Shown piece after piece: positions 22,860 through 31,626 of a stretch of 35,920 nucleotides of DNA. Both the position numbers and the translations under genes were made by a program. Positions within the stretch are counted from its first letter, which is position 1; the number at the start of each line of letters is the position of its first letter. The notes beneath the pieces are model-generated. The model worked only from the letters and a program-made list of their open reading frames with translations, ran no database searches and was not told where the DNA came from. Source of the DNA: an uncultured beta proteobacterium (lineage in GTDB: Bacteria; Pseudomonadota; Gammaproteobacteria; Burkholderiales; Burkholderiaceae); NCBI GenBank assembly GCA_903837335.1, contig CAILUH010000006.1:1-35920 (forward strand), read 5' to 3'.

Positions 22860-24098
22860 ATGCAACTGGATCTTAAAACCAATTTATCAATTGCCTTATT
22901 GGCCTTACGGATAAATAAATTACGTTCGGTATTAACCATGCTGGGCATAATCATTGGTGTAGCTGCGGTGATTACGATGGTGGCTGTGGGTAGTGGCGCG
23001 CAGGCGCGCGTGAAAGAGCAAATTTCTAGCCTCGGCTCTAATCTCATGATTTTAATTCCAGGCACTTTATTGCAGTCGGGGGTACGTCTAGGCGCAGGTA
23101 ATGCACAAAGTTTGACAGAAGAAGACGCTATCGCCATCGTGCGTGAGGTACCTGAGGTTGCAGTCGCTGCGCCAACTTCGCGGGGCGCTGGGCAAATCGT
23201 CACTGGTAATAATAATTGGGGTACCACTATCTATGGTGTGAAGAATGACTATTTTGATGCGCGGGAGTGGCCCTTGGCTAAAGGCCGCCTATTTGATGCC
23301 GGCGAATTGCAAGGCGCTAGTAAAGTCGTCATATTGGGACAAACGGTGGCGCGCGAATTATTTGAAGATGCTGATCCAATCGATCAAATGGTACGGATAA
23401 AAGGCATTCCTTTTTTAGTGATTGGGGTTGCCGATCGCAAAGGACAGAGTAGTCAAGGTCAAGATCAAGATGACTCGGTGTTTGTGCCTTTATCAACTGG
23501 GCGGCGGCGTTTATTTGGTGAAGCGTTGGGCAGAATTTCGCGGGTTGGGTCGATTATTGTGAAGGTTGGCGCTGGCGAGAGTATGAAACTAGCCGAAGAG
23601 CATATTACTGATTTATTGCGCCAACGCCATCGTATTCAGCCTACAGCTGATAATGACTTTACAGTGCGTAATTTGACTGAGATATTACAAGCGCAAGAGG
23701 CTTCGAGTAAAGTGATGTCGCTTTTATTAGCCGCAGTGGCATCGGTAAGCTTGATGGTAGGCGGTATTGGCATTATGAACATCATGCTAGTTTCAGTAAC
23801 CGAGCGCACTCGTGAAATTGGTTTGCGTATGGCAATTGGCGCGCGCAGTAAAGATATTTTGGCGCAATTTTTAGTTGAGGCGATGACCTTAGCTACTATT
23901 GGCGGCGTGATTGGGGTCTTGTTGGGTGCAATTGCCTCTTTATTAGTAGGCTCGCTTGCAGGTTGGCCAGTCGAGCTATCATTTGCATCGATTGCCCTTG
24001 CAGTCGGTTTTTCTGCCGCAATTGGTATATTTTTTGGCTACTATCCCGCTAAGAAAGCTGCCAATATGCAACCCATTCAAGCTTTGCGTTACGAATAA
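22860..24098 (+). CDS. MacB-like ABC transporter permease (FtsX/MacB core domain)
   Basis: This 412-residue permease has an N-terminal TM helix (LRSVLTMLGIIIGVAAVITMVAVGSG), a large periplasmic MacB-PCD domain (about 45-270), and three C-terminal TM helices with GGIGIMNIMLVSVTERTREIGLR. This is the type VII ABC exporter layout. It lacks its own nucleotide-binding domain, which is supplied by the adjacent ATPase gene. It ends with PIQALRYE, usual for the family. Its stop lies 5 bp from the convergent porin stop. Confidence 0.93.
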   Translation: MQLDLKTNLSIALLALRINKLRSVLTMLGIIIGVAAVITMVAVGSGAQARVKEQISSLGSNLMILIPGTLLQSGVRLGAGNAQSLTEEDAIAIVREVPEVAVAAPTSRGAGQIVTGNNNWGTTIYGVKNDYFDAREWPLAKGRLFDAGELQGASKVVILGQTVARELFEDADPIDQMVRIKGIPFLVIGVADRKGQSSQGQDQDDSVFVPLSTGRRRLFGEALGRISRVGSIIVKVGAGESMKLAEEHITDLLRQRHRIQPTADNDFTVRNLTEILQAQEASSKVMSLLLAAVASVSLMVGGIGIMNIMLVSVTERTREIGLRMAIGARSKDILAQFLVEAMTLATIGGVIGVLLGAIASLLVGSLAGWPVELSFASIALAVGFSAAIGIFFGYYPAKKAANMQPIQALRYE

Positions 24099-24103
24099 TT
24101 ACT

Positions 24104-25561
24104 TCATAGTTCGGCGTGGGCGCGTAGGCCAAAGAAATTGACCGGGCCTCTTGCTGCGTTATAGGCGGGATTAGCAATGCGCTGATAATCGGCAGTTAAG
24201 TAAATTCCTTTATAGAGATTAAAACTATAAAAAGTTTCTGCTATTTGCTCTTGCTTATACTTTAAGGCGCCATCACCGATAAACATCGTGCTCCCGCCTT
24301 GCTGTAAGTAAGTAATTTGCTGTGAAGAGATGCCATTAATTGCAAAGCCAACACCAACAGTATCCTTTTTTCTACCCCAGCTAGCACCTTGAAGAGAAAG
24401 GCCGCCTGAGAGGGAAAGGCTGATATCGGTAAACGCCTGCGTTTCTGTTTGGCCGTTATTCCAGCTCCAGCGAGCAAAGCTACCCAAATTTTCTGTAATC
24501 GCTTGCTCAGCGTTAATCGCATAGCCCCATTTAGTTTGGTAGCCATTACGCACGTTATAGATATTTGGAACGGTATTGGTTTGCTGGCCGAAGTTTACTG
24601 CGTTAGTGTAGGTAGCCATGATGCCGCGATTCTGAAATACTAAAGCCCTAATCTTGCCGGGCAGGTTAAATACTACATGCTGATGTGTTACTTCAGCAGT
24701 ATCGCCATATTGTTGCGTGAGATCGTAGTCTAAATTCAGGCCGTTTGGCGTCTTTGGCATGGCTAGTCTTGACGCACGTACGACCCATGAATCATCATAA
24801 TATTCAGCGACAAAGCCATAGGTATAGCCACGTGAACTTGCCGCATAGTCGTATGCGCCACTGGCCATAATTGACCAATTTAGAAACTGAGTACGCGGAT
24901 CATGGCTATAGGTGTTAGCATCAAAAAAATCTAATGCTGAAAAGGTGCCATAGGACAAAACTAAGCGCCGCTTATCAACATTGCCAGCTAATTGATTGGC
25001 TACCCCTTCAATGTGTTCTTTGCCGCCTCCCAGTCCAATAGTTTGTCTAAGAAACATCCTTGCCATATAATAAATTGGCGGCACTGCAGAGCCTTTTTGT
25101 AATTCGCCATTAGTAAATCCGCCTAAACCGCTTAAATTTGAAAATGGCGTACCCTCAAACATTTCAGGGTTAAGGTATACCTCAGCTCCTTCCCATAAAC
25201 GCCCCCCTAAAAACGCGGTTGCGCTAAAGGTATAGCTGCGTGGTACATCTCCCTCCGTTTTATTCAGCATACTTTTTTCACCATAGTAGGGTGAATTAAA
25301 GTTATTTTTCCACTGTGAAATATAAGTCGACTGTGCGTGAATGCTCCATTGCTCAGTATCATTGGCTAATGGCGTTAAGCTATCAATAATGGGCGTATCT
25401 GCAACGGTTTCAGCAGCATTTACTGGTGGTATGGCAATAAAGGATATAACTAGGAAGCTGAGTAGGGCAGGAAAATTGAGTTGGTACTTTCCCTCCCAGT
25501 GCTTTTTTTGGGTTCGCAGTTGGCCAAGAAGATGGCATGACGGGAACTTGAAATCCAACAT
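24104..25561 (-). CDS. OprB-family (carbohydrate-selective type) outer membrane porin, probably iron regulated
   Basis: This 485-residue protein has a long basic N-terminus and signal segment (LLSFLVISFIAIPPVNA-AE). The body is rich in alternating beta-strand patterns and ends FFGLRAHAEL, the terminal strand of OprB-type 16-strand porins. QWSIHAQSTYISQWKNNFNSPYYG, GGRLWEGAEVYLNPEMFEGT and FNRAYNAARGPVNFFG-like blocks are typical of the carbohydrate porin family. It is divergent from feoAB with two Fur boxes 36-88 bp from its start. That context suggests expression under iron limitation and perhaps passage of Fe2+ or a chelate, though sugar transport is the family's known role. Confidence 0.88.
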   Translation of the reverse strand: MLDFKFPSCHLLGQLRTQKKHWEGKYQLNFPALLSFLVISFIAIPPVNAAETVADTPIIDSLTPLANDTEQWSIHAQSTYISQWKNNFNSPYYGEKSMLNKTEGDVPRSYTFSATAFLGGRLWEGAEVYLNPEMFEGTPFSNLSGLGGFTNGELQKGSAVPPIYYMARMFLRQTIGLGGGKEHIEGVANQLAGNVDKRRLVLSYGTFSALDFFDANTYSHDPRTQFLNWSIMASGAYDYAASSRGYTYGFVAEYYDDSWVVRASRLAMPKTPNGLNLDYDLTQQYGDTAEVTHQHVVFNLPGKIRALVFQNRGIMATYTNAVNFGQQTNTVPNIYNVRNGYQTKWGYAINAEQAITENLGSFARWSWNNGQTETQAFTDISLSLSGGLSLQGASWGRKKDTVGVGFAINGISSQQITYLQQGGSTMFIGDGALKYKQEQIAETFYSFNLYKGIYLTADYQRIANPAYNAARGPVNFFGLRAHAEL

Positions 25562-25596
25562 GTTTTAACGCCAAAATCAAAAAAACGAGCTAAATA

Positions 25597-25615
25597 GCTA
25601 ATAAGAATCATTCTC
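25597..25615. promoter_or_regulatory. Fur box 1
   Basis: Aligned to GATAATGATAATCATTATC, the sequence GCTAATAAGAATCATTCTC matches 15 of 19 bases. It lies 36 bp upstream of the porin start and in the shared porin/feoAB control region. Fur with Fe2+ would repress from here. Confidence 0.8.
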
Positions 25616-25627
25616 AATATAATAGCT

Positions 25628-25646
25628 TATAATGATAATCATTCTT
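25628..25646. promoter_or_regulatory. Fur box 2
   Basis: TATAATGATAATCATTCTT matches 16 of 19 bases of the Fur consensus, including an unbroken run of 15 (ATAATGATAATCATT). It lies 61 bp before feoA and one half-turn-related step (31 bp) from box 1, so cooperative Fur binding over both promoters is likely. Confidence 0.9.
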
Positions 25647-25707
25647 AATAACAATTTACGGTATAGGAAATGCTTGCGTGATTCTAGCTTGTTAATGTGA
25701 AACAACC

Positions 25708-25956
25708 ATGAAACCCATGACTGTGAACCATCTACCTACCGGCTCAGTAAGTCAGGTTGAGCGGGTAAATGCGCCGAGTAATAAGCCAGAATTAGCGCAA
25801 CAATTAGAAGATATTGGGTTTTTACCCGGCGAGCAGGTAACTGTTTTGCGACGTAGCCTACTGGGTGACCCTTTAATGGTACGAATTGGTTCTTCAACCT
25901 TTGCTTTACGGCGCGCCGAGGCTCAATTGATTGAGGTGGCAAATATCTCTCAATGA
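25708..25956 (+). CDS. feoA: Ferrous iron transport protein FeoA
   Basis: This 82-residue SH3-like cytosolic partner of FeoB shows the FeoA core: LAQQLEDIGFLPGEQVTVLR, LLGDPLMVRIGSSTFALRRAEA. Length is standard. Met 4 (25717) is an alternative start. Its end overlaps the feoB start by 4 bp. Transcription is probably Fur controlled from the two boxes upstream. No feoC gene follows. Confidence 0.93.
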   Translation: MKPMTVNHLPTGSVSQVERVNAPSNKPELAQQLEDIGFLPGEQVTVLRRSLLGDPLMVRIGSSTFALRRAEAQLIEVANISQ

Positions 25957-27842
25957 AATCAAGCAAGATTCATTTTTTTGATCGTGATCCACTGCTAGCA
26001 TTATTAGGTAATCCTAATTGCGGTAAAACAGCACTCTTTAATCTACTCACTGGTAGTCGGCAAAAAGTTGCTAATTACGCAGGTGTAACCGTGGAGCGCA
26101 AAGAGGGGCGTCTTACCTTAGCCTCTGGTAAATCACTGCGCATTCTCGATCTACCGGGCGCCTATAGTTTATATCCCCGTTCGCTTGATGAGCGGGTTAC
26201 TTGCAATGTACTGCTCGGGCGTGCCGAAGGCGAAAAGCGCCCTGATTTAGTTTTATGCGTATTAAATGCCACAAATCTGCGGAGAAATTTACGGTTGGTG
26301 TTGGCAGCAAAACGCTTAGGTTTACCTTGCATTGTTTTGCTCAATATGTCAGACATTGCTAAGCGCAACGGCTTAAAGATTCATAGTGCTGATTTAGCCG
26401 CCGAATTGGGTTTGCCAGTGATACCTACGGTTGGCGTAAATGCACATGGCGTTGATGACTTAAGGACTTATTTAGAAGAGCTTGACTGGCTGAATTTACC
26501 AGTATCAACGACGCAAATAAATACCCTGACGAATTACACTGAAACTGATAATCAGCGCGTCCAGCACATATTAGAAAAATTAGCACTCAATGAACTTGTG
26601 CCAGATGTCTTGGCCGATCGTCTCGATCGTGTTTTGCTGCAGCCAATATTAGGCCCCATTATTCTTATTGCGCTACTATTTTTTATTTTTCAGGCGGTCT
26701 TTAGTTGGGCTACTATGCCGATGGAAGCAATTAAGTGGGCCGTTGATGCCACGGCAAGTTTCTTAAGCAGTCATATGCCAGATTCCTGGTTACGCAGCTT
26801 ACTTATTAATGGCATTTTGGCAGGCTTAGGTGGTGTGTTGGTATTTTTACCGCAAATTTTAATCCTCTTCTTTTTTATTTTGTTGCTTGAGGAATCGGGT
26901 TACCTGCCACGCGCCGCTTTTTTATTGGATCGCTTAATGGCAACGGTTGGTTTATCGGGCCGTTCTTTTATTCCCTTGCTGTCAAGTTTTGCGTGCGCTA
27001 TTCCGGGCATCATGGCGACGCGGAGTATTTCTAATCCACGCGATCGTCTGGTAACTATCTTAATTGCGCCGATGATGACGTGTTCGGCACGCTTACCTGT
27101 TTATGCTTTATTAATTTCCGCCTTTATTCCAAACCAAAAGTTATGGGCCACTCTTGATTTGCAGGGTCTCGTCTTATTTTTGCTATATCTTATGGGTATT
27201 GTTGGGGCAATGGCGGTAGCGTGGATTTTGAATCATTTTACTAGTAAACAATTTCAAGTACATGCTTTGATGATGGAACTACCAAGTTATCATTTGCCGC
27301 GTTTGGGTAATTTATTGACTAGTTTATGGCAGCGCTGTGAAATATTTTTGCGTCGGGTAGGCGGGATCATTTTTATCCTCACAGTATGTCTATGGGCGCT
27401 CTCTAGTTTTCCTGCGCCACCACTCGGTGCCAGTGGCGCGCCGATTGAATATAGTTTTGCGGGGATGCTGGGGAAAGCGCTAGCAGTGCTTTTTCAGCCG
27501 ATTGGGTTTAACTGGCAAATTAGTATCGCCTTGGTACCGGGCCTGGCTGCGCGTGAGGTGGTCGTTAGTTCACTAGCCACAGTTTATGCTTTATCCGCAG
27601 CAAATAATAATACGAGTGAAGCCTTGATTCCCTTAATTTCGCAAGCATGGAGCTTAGCCACGGCTCTTTCTTTACTGGCTTGGTTTGTCTTTGCGCCACA
27701 ATGCCTTTCAACTATTGCCGCAGTTAAGCGTGAAACAGGTGGGTGGAAAATTCCCCTGATTATGCTCAGCTATTTATTTGCTTTGGCTTACTTAGCTTCT
27801 TTTGTGACCTATCAAATTGCGCTTCTTTTTGGATGGGGCTAA
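25953..27842 (+). CDS. feoB: Ferrous iron transporter FeoB
   Basis: This 629-residue inner-membrane Fe2+ transporter has an N-terminal G-domain. G1 is GNPNCGKT (19-26), G2 threonine is T46 in NYAGVTVE, G3 is DLPGAYSL (66-73) and G4 is LNMSD. The membrane domain contains the Gate motifs with conserved cysteines (SSFACAIPGIMATR and APMMTCSARLPVY) and LVPGLAAREVVVSS. It is shorter than the 773-residue E. coli protein, as in many betaproteobacteria, mainly in the linker and C-terminus. It is coupled to feoA. Confidence 0.96.
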   Translation: MKSSKIHFFDRDPLLALLGNPNCGKTALFNLLTGSRQKVANYAGVTVERKEGRLTLASGKSLRILDLPGAYSLYPRSLDERVTCNVLLGRAEGEKRPDLVLCVLNATNLRRNLRLVLAAKRLGLPCIVLLNMSDIAKRNGLKIHSADLAAELGLPVIPTVGVNAHGVDDLRTYLEELDWLNLPVSTTQINTLTNYTETDNQRVQHILEKLALNELVPDVLADRLDRVLLQPILGPIILIALLFFIFQAVFSWATMPMEAIKWAVDATASFLSSHMPDSWLRSLLINGILAGLGGVLVFLPQILILFFFILLLEESGYLPRAAFLLDRLMATVGLSGRSFIPLLSSFACAIPGIMATRSISNPRDRLVTILIAPMMTCSARLPVYALLISAFIPNQKLWATLDLQGLVLFLLYLMGIVGAMAVAWILNHFTSKQFQVHALMMELPSYHLPRLGNLLTSLWQRCEIFLRRVGGIIFILTVCLWALSSFPAPPLGASGAPIEYSFAGMLGKALAVLFQPIGFNWQISIALVPGLAAREVVVSSLATVYALSAANNNTSEALIPLISQAWSLATALSLLAWFVFAPQCLSTIAAVKRETGGWKIPLIMLSYLFALAYLASFVTYQIALLFGWG

Positions 27843-27920
27843 TAATTGATGCCCCAGACGCTCTGGTATTCATGAGAAAATAAGACAAATTTTTGTAGTT
27901 GTAAAAAATGGAGAGACAAA

Positions 27921-28742
27921 ATGCCACTCATAGCAAAAAAAGAATATTTACAGATCAGCTTAGTTGGTTTGTGGATTTTTATTGCTAACGGAGTAAGTGC
28001 CGCCAGCGTACAAGAGCAAATGGATCAATCGCCAGAAGTGAAGGCAGCCATAATCGAGCTAGTATTGGCTAATCATATTTTGTACGATCAAAATGCAGTT
28101 GATGGTTATGGTCATATCAGTATTCGTAATCCAATTAATCCGAATACCTTCTTTTTGGCACGTAGTGTTGCTCCCTCTTTGGCACAGATTAGCGATGTCA
28201 TGGAATTTGATATGGATGGTAAGGCGTTAAACGGCGATACTCGTGTGGCTTATGGCGAGCGCTTTATTCATAGCGGCATTTTGCGTAATCGTCCAGATAT
28301 TAATTCAGTTGTGCATGGCCATGCCGCATCCATCTTGCCTTATGGGTTAACGCAAGGTAATTTAAAGCCTGTTTATCATATGAGCGCTTTTTTAGGTGAA
28401 GGAACACCGATTTTTGAAATTCGGGAGTTTGCGCAACCAAGCCCAGATACTGATATGTTTATTAGTAACCCTACTTTAGGTCAAGCACTAGCAAAGACGA
28501 TGGGCCAAAAGAATTTTGTGCTGATGCGCGGGCATGGTTATGCCGCCGCAGGAGAGTCGATACGTCAGGTTGTCTTTCGTTCGGTTTATGCGATTCAAAA
28601 TGCAACCATTCAAACAGAAGCAAGTAAGATGGGTAAGGTCCAATATTTAACGGCTGAAGAAGCAAAAAAATCTCAAGCAACTATTGAAAAAACAATCAAT
28701 CGTCCATGGGAATTATGGAGTTTACGGGTGGGTGGTAAGTAA
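27921..28742 (+). CDS. Class II aldolase/adducin-family protein with signal peptide
   Basis: This 273-residue protein has the class II aldolase fold: VDGYGHISIRNP, the GERFIHSGIL metal/acid segment, VVHGHAASILPYG (H132, H134) and RGHGYAAAG (H205) as metal ligands. A hydrophobic N-terminal segment (LQISLVGLWIFIANGVSA-AS) looks like a Sec signal, placing a normally cytoplasmic enzyme in the periplasm. A similar exported subgroup exists in other proteobacteria, as I recall. GGAGAG lies before the ATG. Its stop overlaps the HAD gene start (TAATG). Substrate unknown, perhaps a hydroxy acid or sugar acid. Confidence 0.85.
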   Translation: MPLIAKKEYLQISLVGLWIFIANGVSAASVQEQMDQSPEVKAAIIELVLANHILYDQNAVDGYGHISIRNPINPNTFFLARSVAPSLAQISDVMEFDMDGKALNGDTRVAYGERFIHSGILRNRPDINSVVHGHAASILPYGLTQGNLKPVYHMSAFLGEGTPIFEIREFAQPSPDTDMFISNPTLGQALAKTMGQKNFVLMRGHGYAAAGESIRQVVFRSVYAIQNATIQTEASKMGKVQYLTAEEAKKSQATIEKTINRPWELWSLRVGGK

Positions 28743-29440
28743 TGTCCTTGCAAGTATTAGCATTTGATGTTTTTGGAACCGTTGTCGATTGGCACGGTTC
28801 AATTACAGAAGAAGTTTCTCAAATGAATCTAAACGTTGATCCGTTGGCATTTGCCACTGCTTGGCGTGATGGCTATAAGCCTGCGATGGCGCGGGTGCGT
28901 TCAGGCGAGTTGCCCTGGACGCGTATCGACGATTTACACTTTATGATTCTTGAGCAAGTGCTGCTGCAGTTCGGTATCACCACATTAAGTGAAACGCAGA
29001 AAAGAGATCTCAATCGGGTATGGCATCGACTAGCTGCATGGCCTGATGCCGTTTTGGGTTTACAACAGCTCAAAAGTAAATACACTATTGTCACTTTATC
29101 GAATGGCAATTTAGGTTTATTGGCTGAGATGGCAAAAAATGCTGACTTACCCTGGGATTTGATTTTATCGGCCGAAGTATTTCGCCATTACAAACCTGAT
29201 CCAGAAACCTATTTGGGGGTAGCGGCTACCTTTGATATTGCCCCCGAGCAGGTAATGCTGGTAGCCACCCATAAAGACGATTTATTAGCGGCCCATAAAC
29301 TCGGTCTGAAAACAGCGTTTGTTGAGCGGCCCTTTGAGCATGGACCCAATCATTTGCGTCAAGATATGCAAGTAGAGACTTGGACTGATTTTCATGCTAA
29401 AGATTTTCTCGACTTAGCACGTCAACTTGGTGCGCACTAA
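28742..29440 (+). CDS. Haloacid dehalogenase type II (HAD superfamily)
   Basis: This 232-residue HAD hydrolase has nucleophile D9 in LAFDVFGTVVDW, the TLSNGN motif II and the FRHYKPDPETY lysine/acid region. VATHKDDLLAAHKLGLKTAFV closes the active site. These match type II 2-haloacid dehalogenases, though many such proteins act on phosphoesters instead. It overlaps the aldolase stop by 1 bp and its own 3' end overlaps the start of the Bug protein gene, so the three form a tight operon. Confidence 0.88.
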   Translation: MSLQVLAFDVFGTVVDWHGSITEEVSQMNLNVDPLAFATAWRDGYKPAMARVRSGELPWTRIDDLHFMILEQVLLQFGITTLSETQKRDLNRVWHRLAAWPDAVLGLQQLKSKYTIVTLSNGNLGLLAEMAKNADLPWDLILSAEVFRHYKPDPETYLGVAATFDIAPEQVMLVATHKDDLLAAHKLGLKTAFVERPFEHGPNHLRQDMQVETWTDFHAKDFLDLARQLGAH

Positions 29441-30479
29441 TTTCCCAGTGCAAAACCGTTTTCAATTGCTAGTCAATTTACTATTTAGTTTGGCATTTAG
29501 CCTTTTTAGTACCGTAAGTTACGCGCAAGCCAATGCCAATAAAAGTACTGTGGGTAGCAGCCCAATAACAGATACAGTAGTTTGGCCTAAAAAGCCGATT
29601 CATCTGGTCGTGAGCTTTACACCTGGGGGCGCACCGGATACTTTGGCTCGTATTTTGGCTGATAGTTGGCAGAAAACGCTGGGAGTAAGCGTCTTAGTTG
29701 AAAATCGTCCTGGTTTTGGCGGCAATATTGGTGCCGACTATGTAGCTAAGAGCGAGGCAGACGGCTATACCTTGTTAATTGGCACGGTTGGCATTCATGC
29801 AATTAACGGTGTGCTTTACGAGAAATTGAGCTATGATCCTAGCCGCGACTTTGCGCCGATTAGTTTTTTAGCTAGCACCCCTAATGTATTGGTGGTGAAT
29901 AAAAAATTAGCTGCTAATAACTTAAGCGAACTCATCACCCTAGCAAAAGCAGAGCCCAATCAACTGACTTTTGGTTCTTCGGGGTCAGGTACTTCGCTGC
30001 ACATGTCGGGCGAGCTATTAAAAGAAATGACCGGAATCCAAATTCGCCATATTCCCTATAAGGGACGAGCGCAATTTTTGCCCGACCTTGTTAGTGGGCG
30101 CATTAATATCGCCTTTGATAATTTGGCTTCGGCTTTGCCATTGATACAGGCAAATGAAATCCGCGCTATTGGCGTTACTTCAGTGCGACGCTCTGCAGCT
30201 GCACCCGATATTCCAACCATCGCCGAGCAAGGGCTGCCTGGATTTGAAGCAGTTTCTTGGTTTGCCTTAGTCGGCCCAATGGGTCTGCCTACTGTTGTAC
30301 AGAATCGACTAAGCCAACTTACTAAAGAAACTTTGCTCCAGCCCACCGTACAAACTAAATTAAGGGCTAGTGGTCTTGAGCCTGCGCCAAATAGCCCCGT
30401 GGAATTAGCGCGTTTTATTGATCAAGAACGGGAAAAATGGGCTGTAATTGTGAAAAAGTCGGGTGCCAAGGCCGATTAG
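29427..30479 (+). CDS. Tripartite tricarboxylate transporter-type substrate-binding protein (TctC/Bug)
   Basis: This protein of up to 350 residues belongs to the Bug family, which is expanded in Burkholderiales. The signal is LLVNLLFSLAFSLFSTVSYA-QA; the core is PIHLVVSFTPGGAPDTLARIL and ENRPGFGGNIGADYVAKSEADGYT. The FTPGGAPD loop binds the carboxylate of ligands in Bug proteins. The start is a TTG at 29427 or GTG at 29430, inside the end of the dehalogenase gene; GTG 29448 is also possible. No TctA/TctB membrane genes are nearby. It may deliver a carboxylate handled by the two enzymes before it. Confidence 0.9.
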   Translation: MVRTNFPVQNRFQLLVNLLFSLAFSLFSTVSYAQANANKSTVGSSPITDTVVWPKKPIHLVVSFTPGGAPDTLARILADSWQKTLGVSVLVENRPGFGGNIGADYVAKSEADGYTLLIGTVGIHAINGVLYEKLSYDPSRDFAPISFLASTPNVLVVNKKLAANNLSELITLAKAEPNQLTFGSSGSGTSLHMSGELLKEMTGIQIRHIPYKGRAQFLPDLVSGRINIAFDNLASALPLIQANEIRAIGVTSVRRSAAAPDIPTIAEQGLPGFEAVSWFALVGPMGLPTVVQNRLSQLTKETLLQPTVQTKLRASGLEPAPNSPVELARFIDQEREKWAVIVKKSGAKAD

Positions 30480-30596
30480 GCTTATTTTTGGTGAGATTAA
30501 ATAAAGCGCTTTGTCAGCTTAGAATAGTTTCAGGCGTTAATAGCTGATCAGCATAGAATATCTACTGACGACCATTGCAGAACTTGTGGAGGGAAT

Positions 30597-31121
30597 ATGC
30601 AAAAAATGATAGAACCTAATTTAACCCAAGCTGAATTTTATCCGCACCCCTTTTTTGGGAAAACAGCCATTATTATTTTGGCAGTTCTATTCGGATTTAT
30701 TGGTTTATCTCACACTAGTCATGCCCAGGCTGGAGCTCATGGTGGTTGGCGGGGCGGGAACGGTAGCGGAGCTGTATGGAATGTTGGCTGGCGCGGAGGA
30801 CCCGCTTACGGTTATGGTGGTGGATATCGTTATGGCTATGGTGGTGGATATCGTTACGGTTATGGTTGGGGCTACCCCTATGCGGTTGCCCCCATTGTTG
30901 TCGGTGCCGGATTTTATGGTGCGCCTGCTTATCCCTATGCCGCTCCATTAGTATATGCACCTCCCGAGCCAATGGTTATGGTTTCTCAACCTCAGCCGAA
31001 CGTTTGGTATTACTGCGCATCGAGTAAAGCCTATTTCCCCTATGTACAGAGTTGTGCAACTGATTGGCAGGTTCTGCCGGCTATGCCGCCCTCTAGTGCA
31101 CATGAAGTAAAGCCGCAATAA
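30597..31121 (+). CDS. Exported Gly/Tyr-rich protein with WYYC...YYPYV-type C-terminal motif
   Basis: This 174-residue protein has a hydrophobic export segment (TAIIILAVLFGFIGLSHTSHA-QA), a Gly/Tyr-rich repeat region (YGYGGGYRYGYGGGYRYGYG) and a C-terminal motif VWYYCASSKAYFPYVQSC with two cysteines. The motif is common in small betaproteobacterial envelope proteins of unknown role. GGAGGGAA supports the ATG. It lies just upstream of a glycine-zipper lipoprotein gene in the same direction. The DNA holds an imperfect 24-bp tandem repeat. Confidence 0.75.
   Translation: MQKMIEPNLTQAEFYPHPFFGKTAIIILAVLFGFIGLSHTSHAQAGAHGGWRGGNGSGAVWNVGWRGGPAYGYGGGYRYGYGGGYRYGYGWGYPYAVAPIVVGAGFYGAPAYPYAAPLVYAPPEPMVMVSQPQPNVWYYCASSKAYFPYVQSCATDWQVLPAMPPSSAHEVKPQ
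30813..30860 (+). repeat. Two 24-bp tandem repeat units (coding)
   Basis: Two units of TATGGTGGTGGATATCGTTA followed by TGGC or CGGT encode YGGGYRYG twice. They differ at two positions. A third partial unit (TATGGTTGGGG) follows. This is recent repeat expansion inside a Gly/Tyr-rich region. Confidence 0.85.
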
Positions 31122-31152
31122 AATCCATTCTTTATTTAATAAAAGGGTTTTG

Positions 31153-31596
31153 ATGAAACGCCTTATTTGCATCACTTTTGGCATAGCCACTACTGTAGTT
31201 GGCTTTACTGCTTGTACTTCTGCGCCAACTGGCCCTACGGTAGCAGTCATGCCAAGAGCAGGTAAGCCTTTTGATGTCTTTCAGAAAGAAGATCAAGAAT
31301 GCAAACAATACGCTACTACCTCTACCGTAGATACTTCCAATGCGGCTTTGAAAGAGGGCGCAACTAGCGCGGCGGTTGGTGCTGCGTTAGGCGCCGTCGC
31401 TGGTGCTGTCATCCAAGGAGGTAATCATCAAAATGTGGGTACAGGTGCCGGCGTAGGGCTATTGGGCGGTGCGGCAATGGGTGCGGCAAACGCAGCAGGC
31501 AAACAAAATCAATCACAAACTCAATACAATATTGCTTATCAGCAATGTATGTATGCCAAGGGCAATCAAATACCAAGCTTTCCAACGCAGCGCTAG
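31153..31596 (+). CDS. Glycine-zipper envelope lipoprotein
   Basis: This 147-residue protein starts at ATG 31153 (AAAGGG upstream); the track's 31150 is a TTG one codon earlier. A signal ends at GFTAC-TSAP, a loose lipobox with C21 as the probable lipidated residue. The middle is a Gly-zipper (GAALGAVAGAVIQGG and GVGLLGGAAMGAANAAG), a helix-pair motif seen in YMGG/OmpA-like and SlyB-type proteins. QQCMYAKGNQIP is a conserved C-terminal pattern of such lipoproteins. Probably an envelope-spanning or stress-related lipoprotein. Confidence 0.8.
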   Translation: MKRLICITFGIATTVVGFTACTSAPTGPTVAVMPRAGKPFDVFQKEDQECKQYATTSTVDTSNAALKEGATSAAVGAALGAVAGAVIQGGNHQNVGTGAGVGLLGGAAMGAANAAGKQNQSQTQYNIAYQQCMYAKGNQIPSFPTQR

Positions 31597-31626
31597 AAAC
31601 GTGCAATGACGATAATTTTTATTGAC

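Noticed and set aside
30543-30552. GCTGATCAGC palindrome
   Set aside because: Ten bases is short enough to be chance; no repeat of it or promoter element was seen around it.
30813-30860. Tandem repeats considered as a CRISPR or minisatellite array
   Set aside because: Only two adjoining 24-bp units without spacers, in frame within a Gly/Tyr-rich protein.
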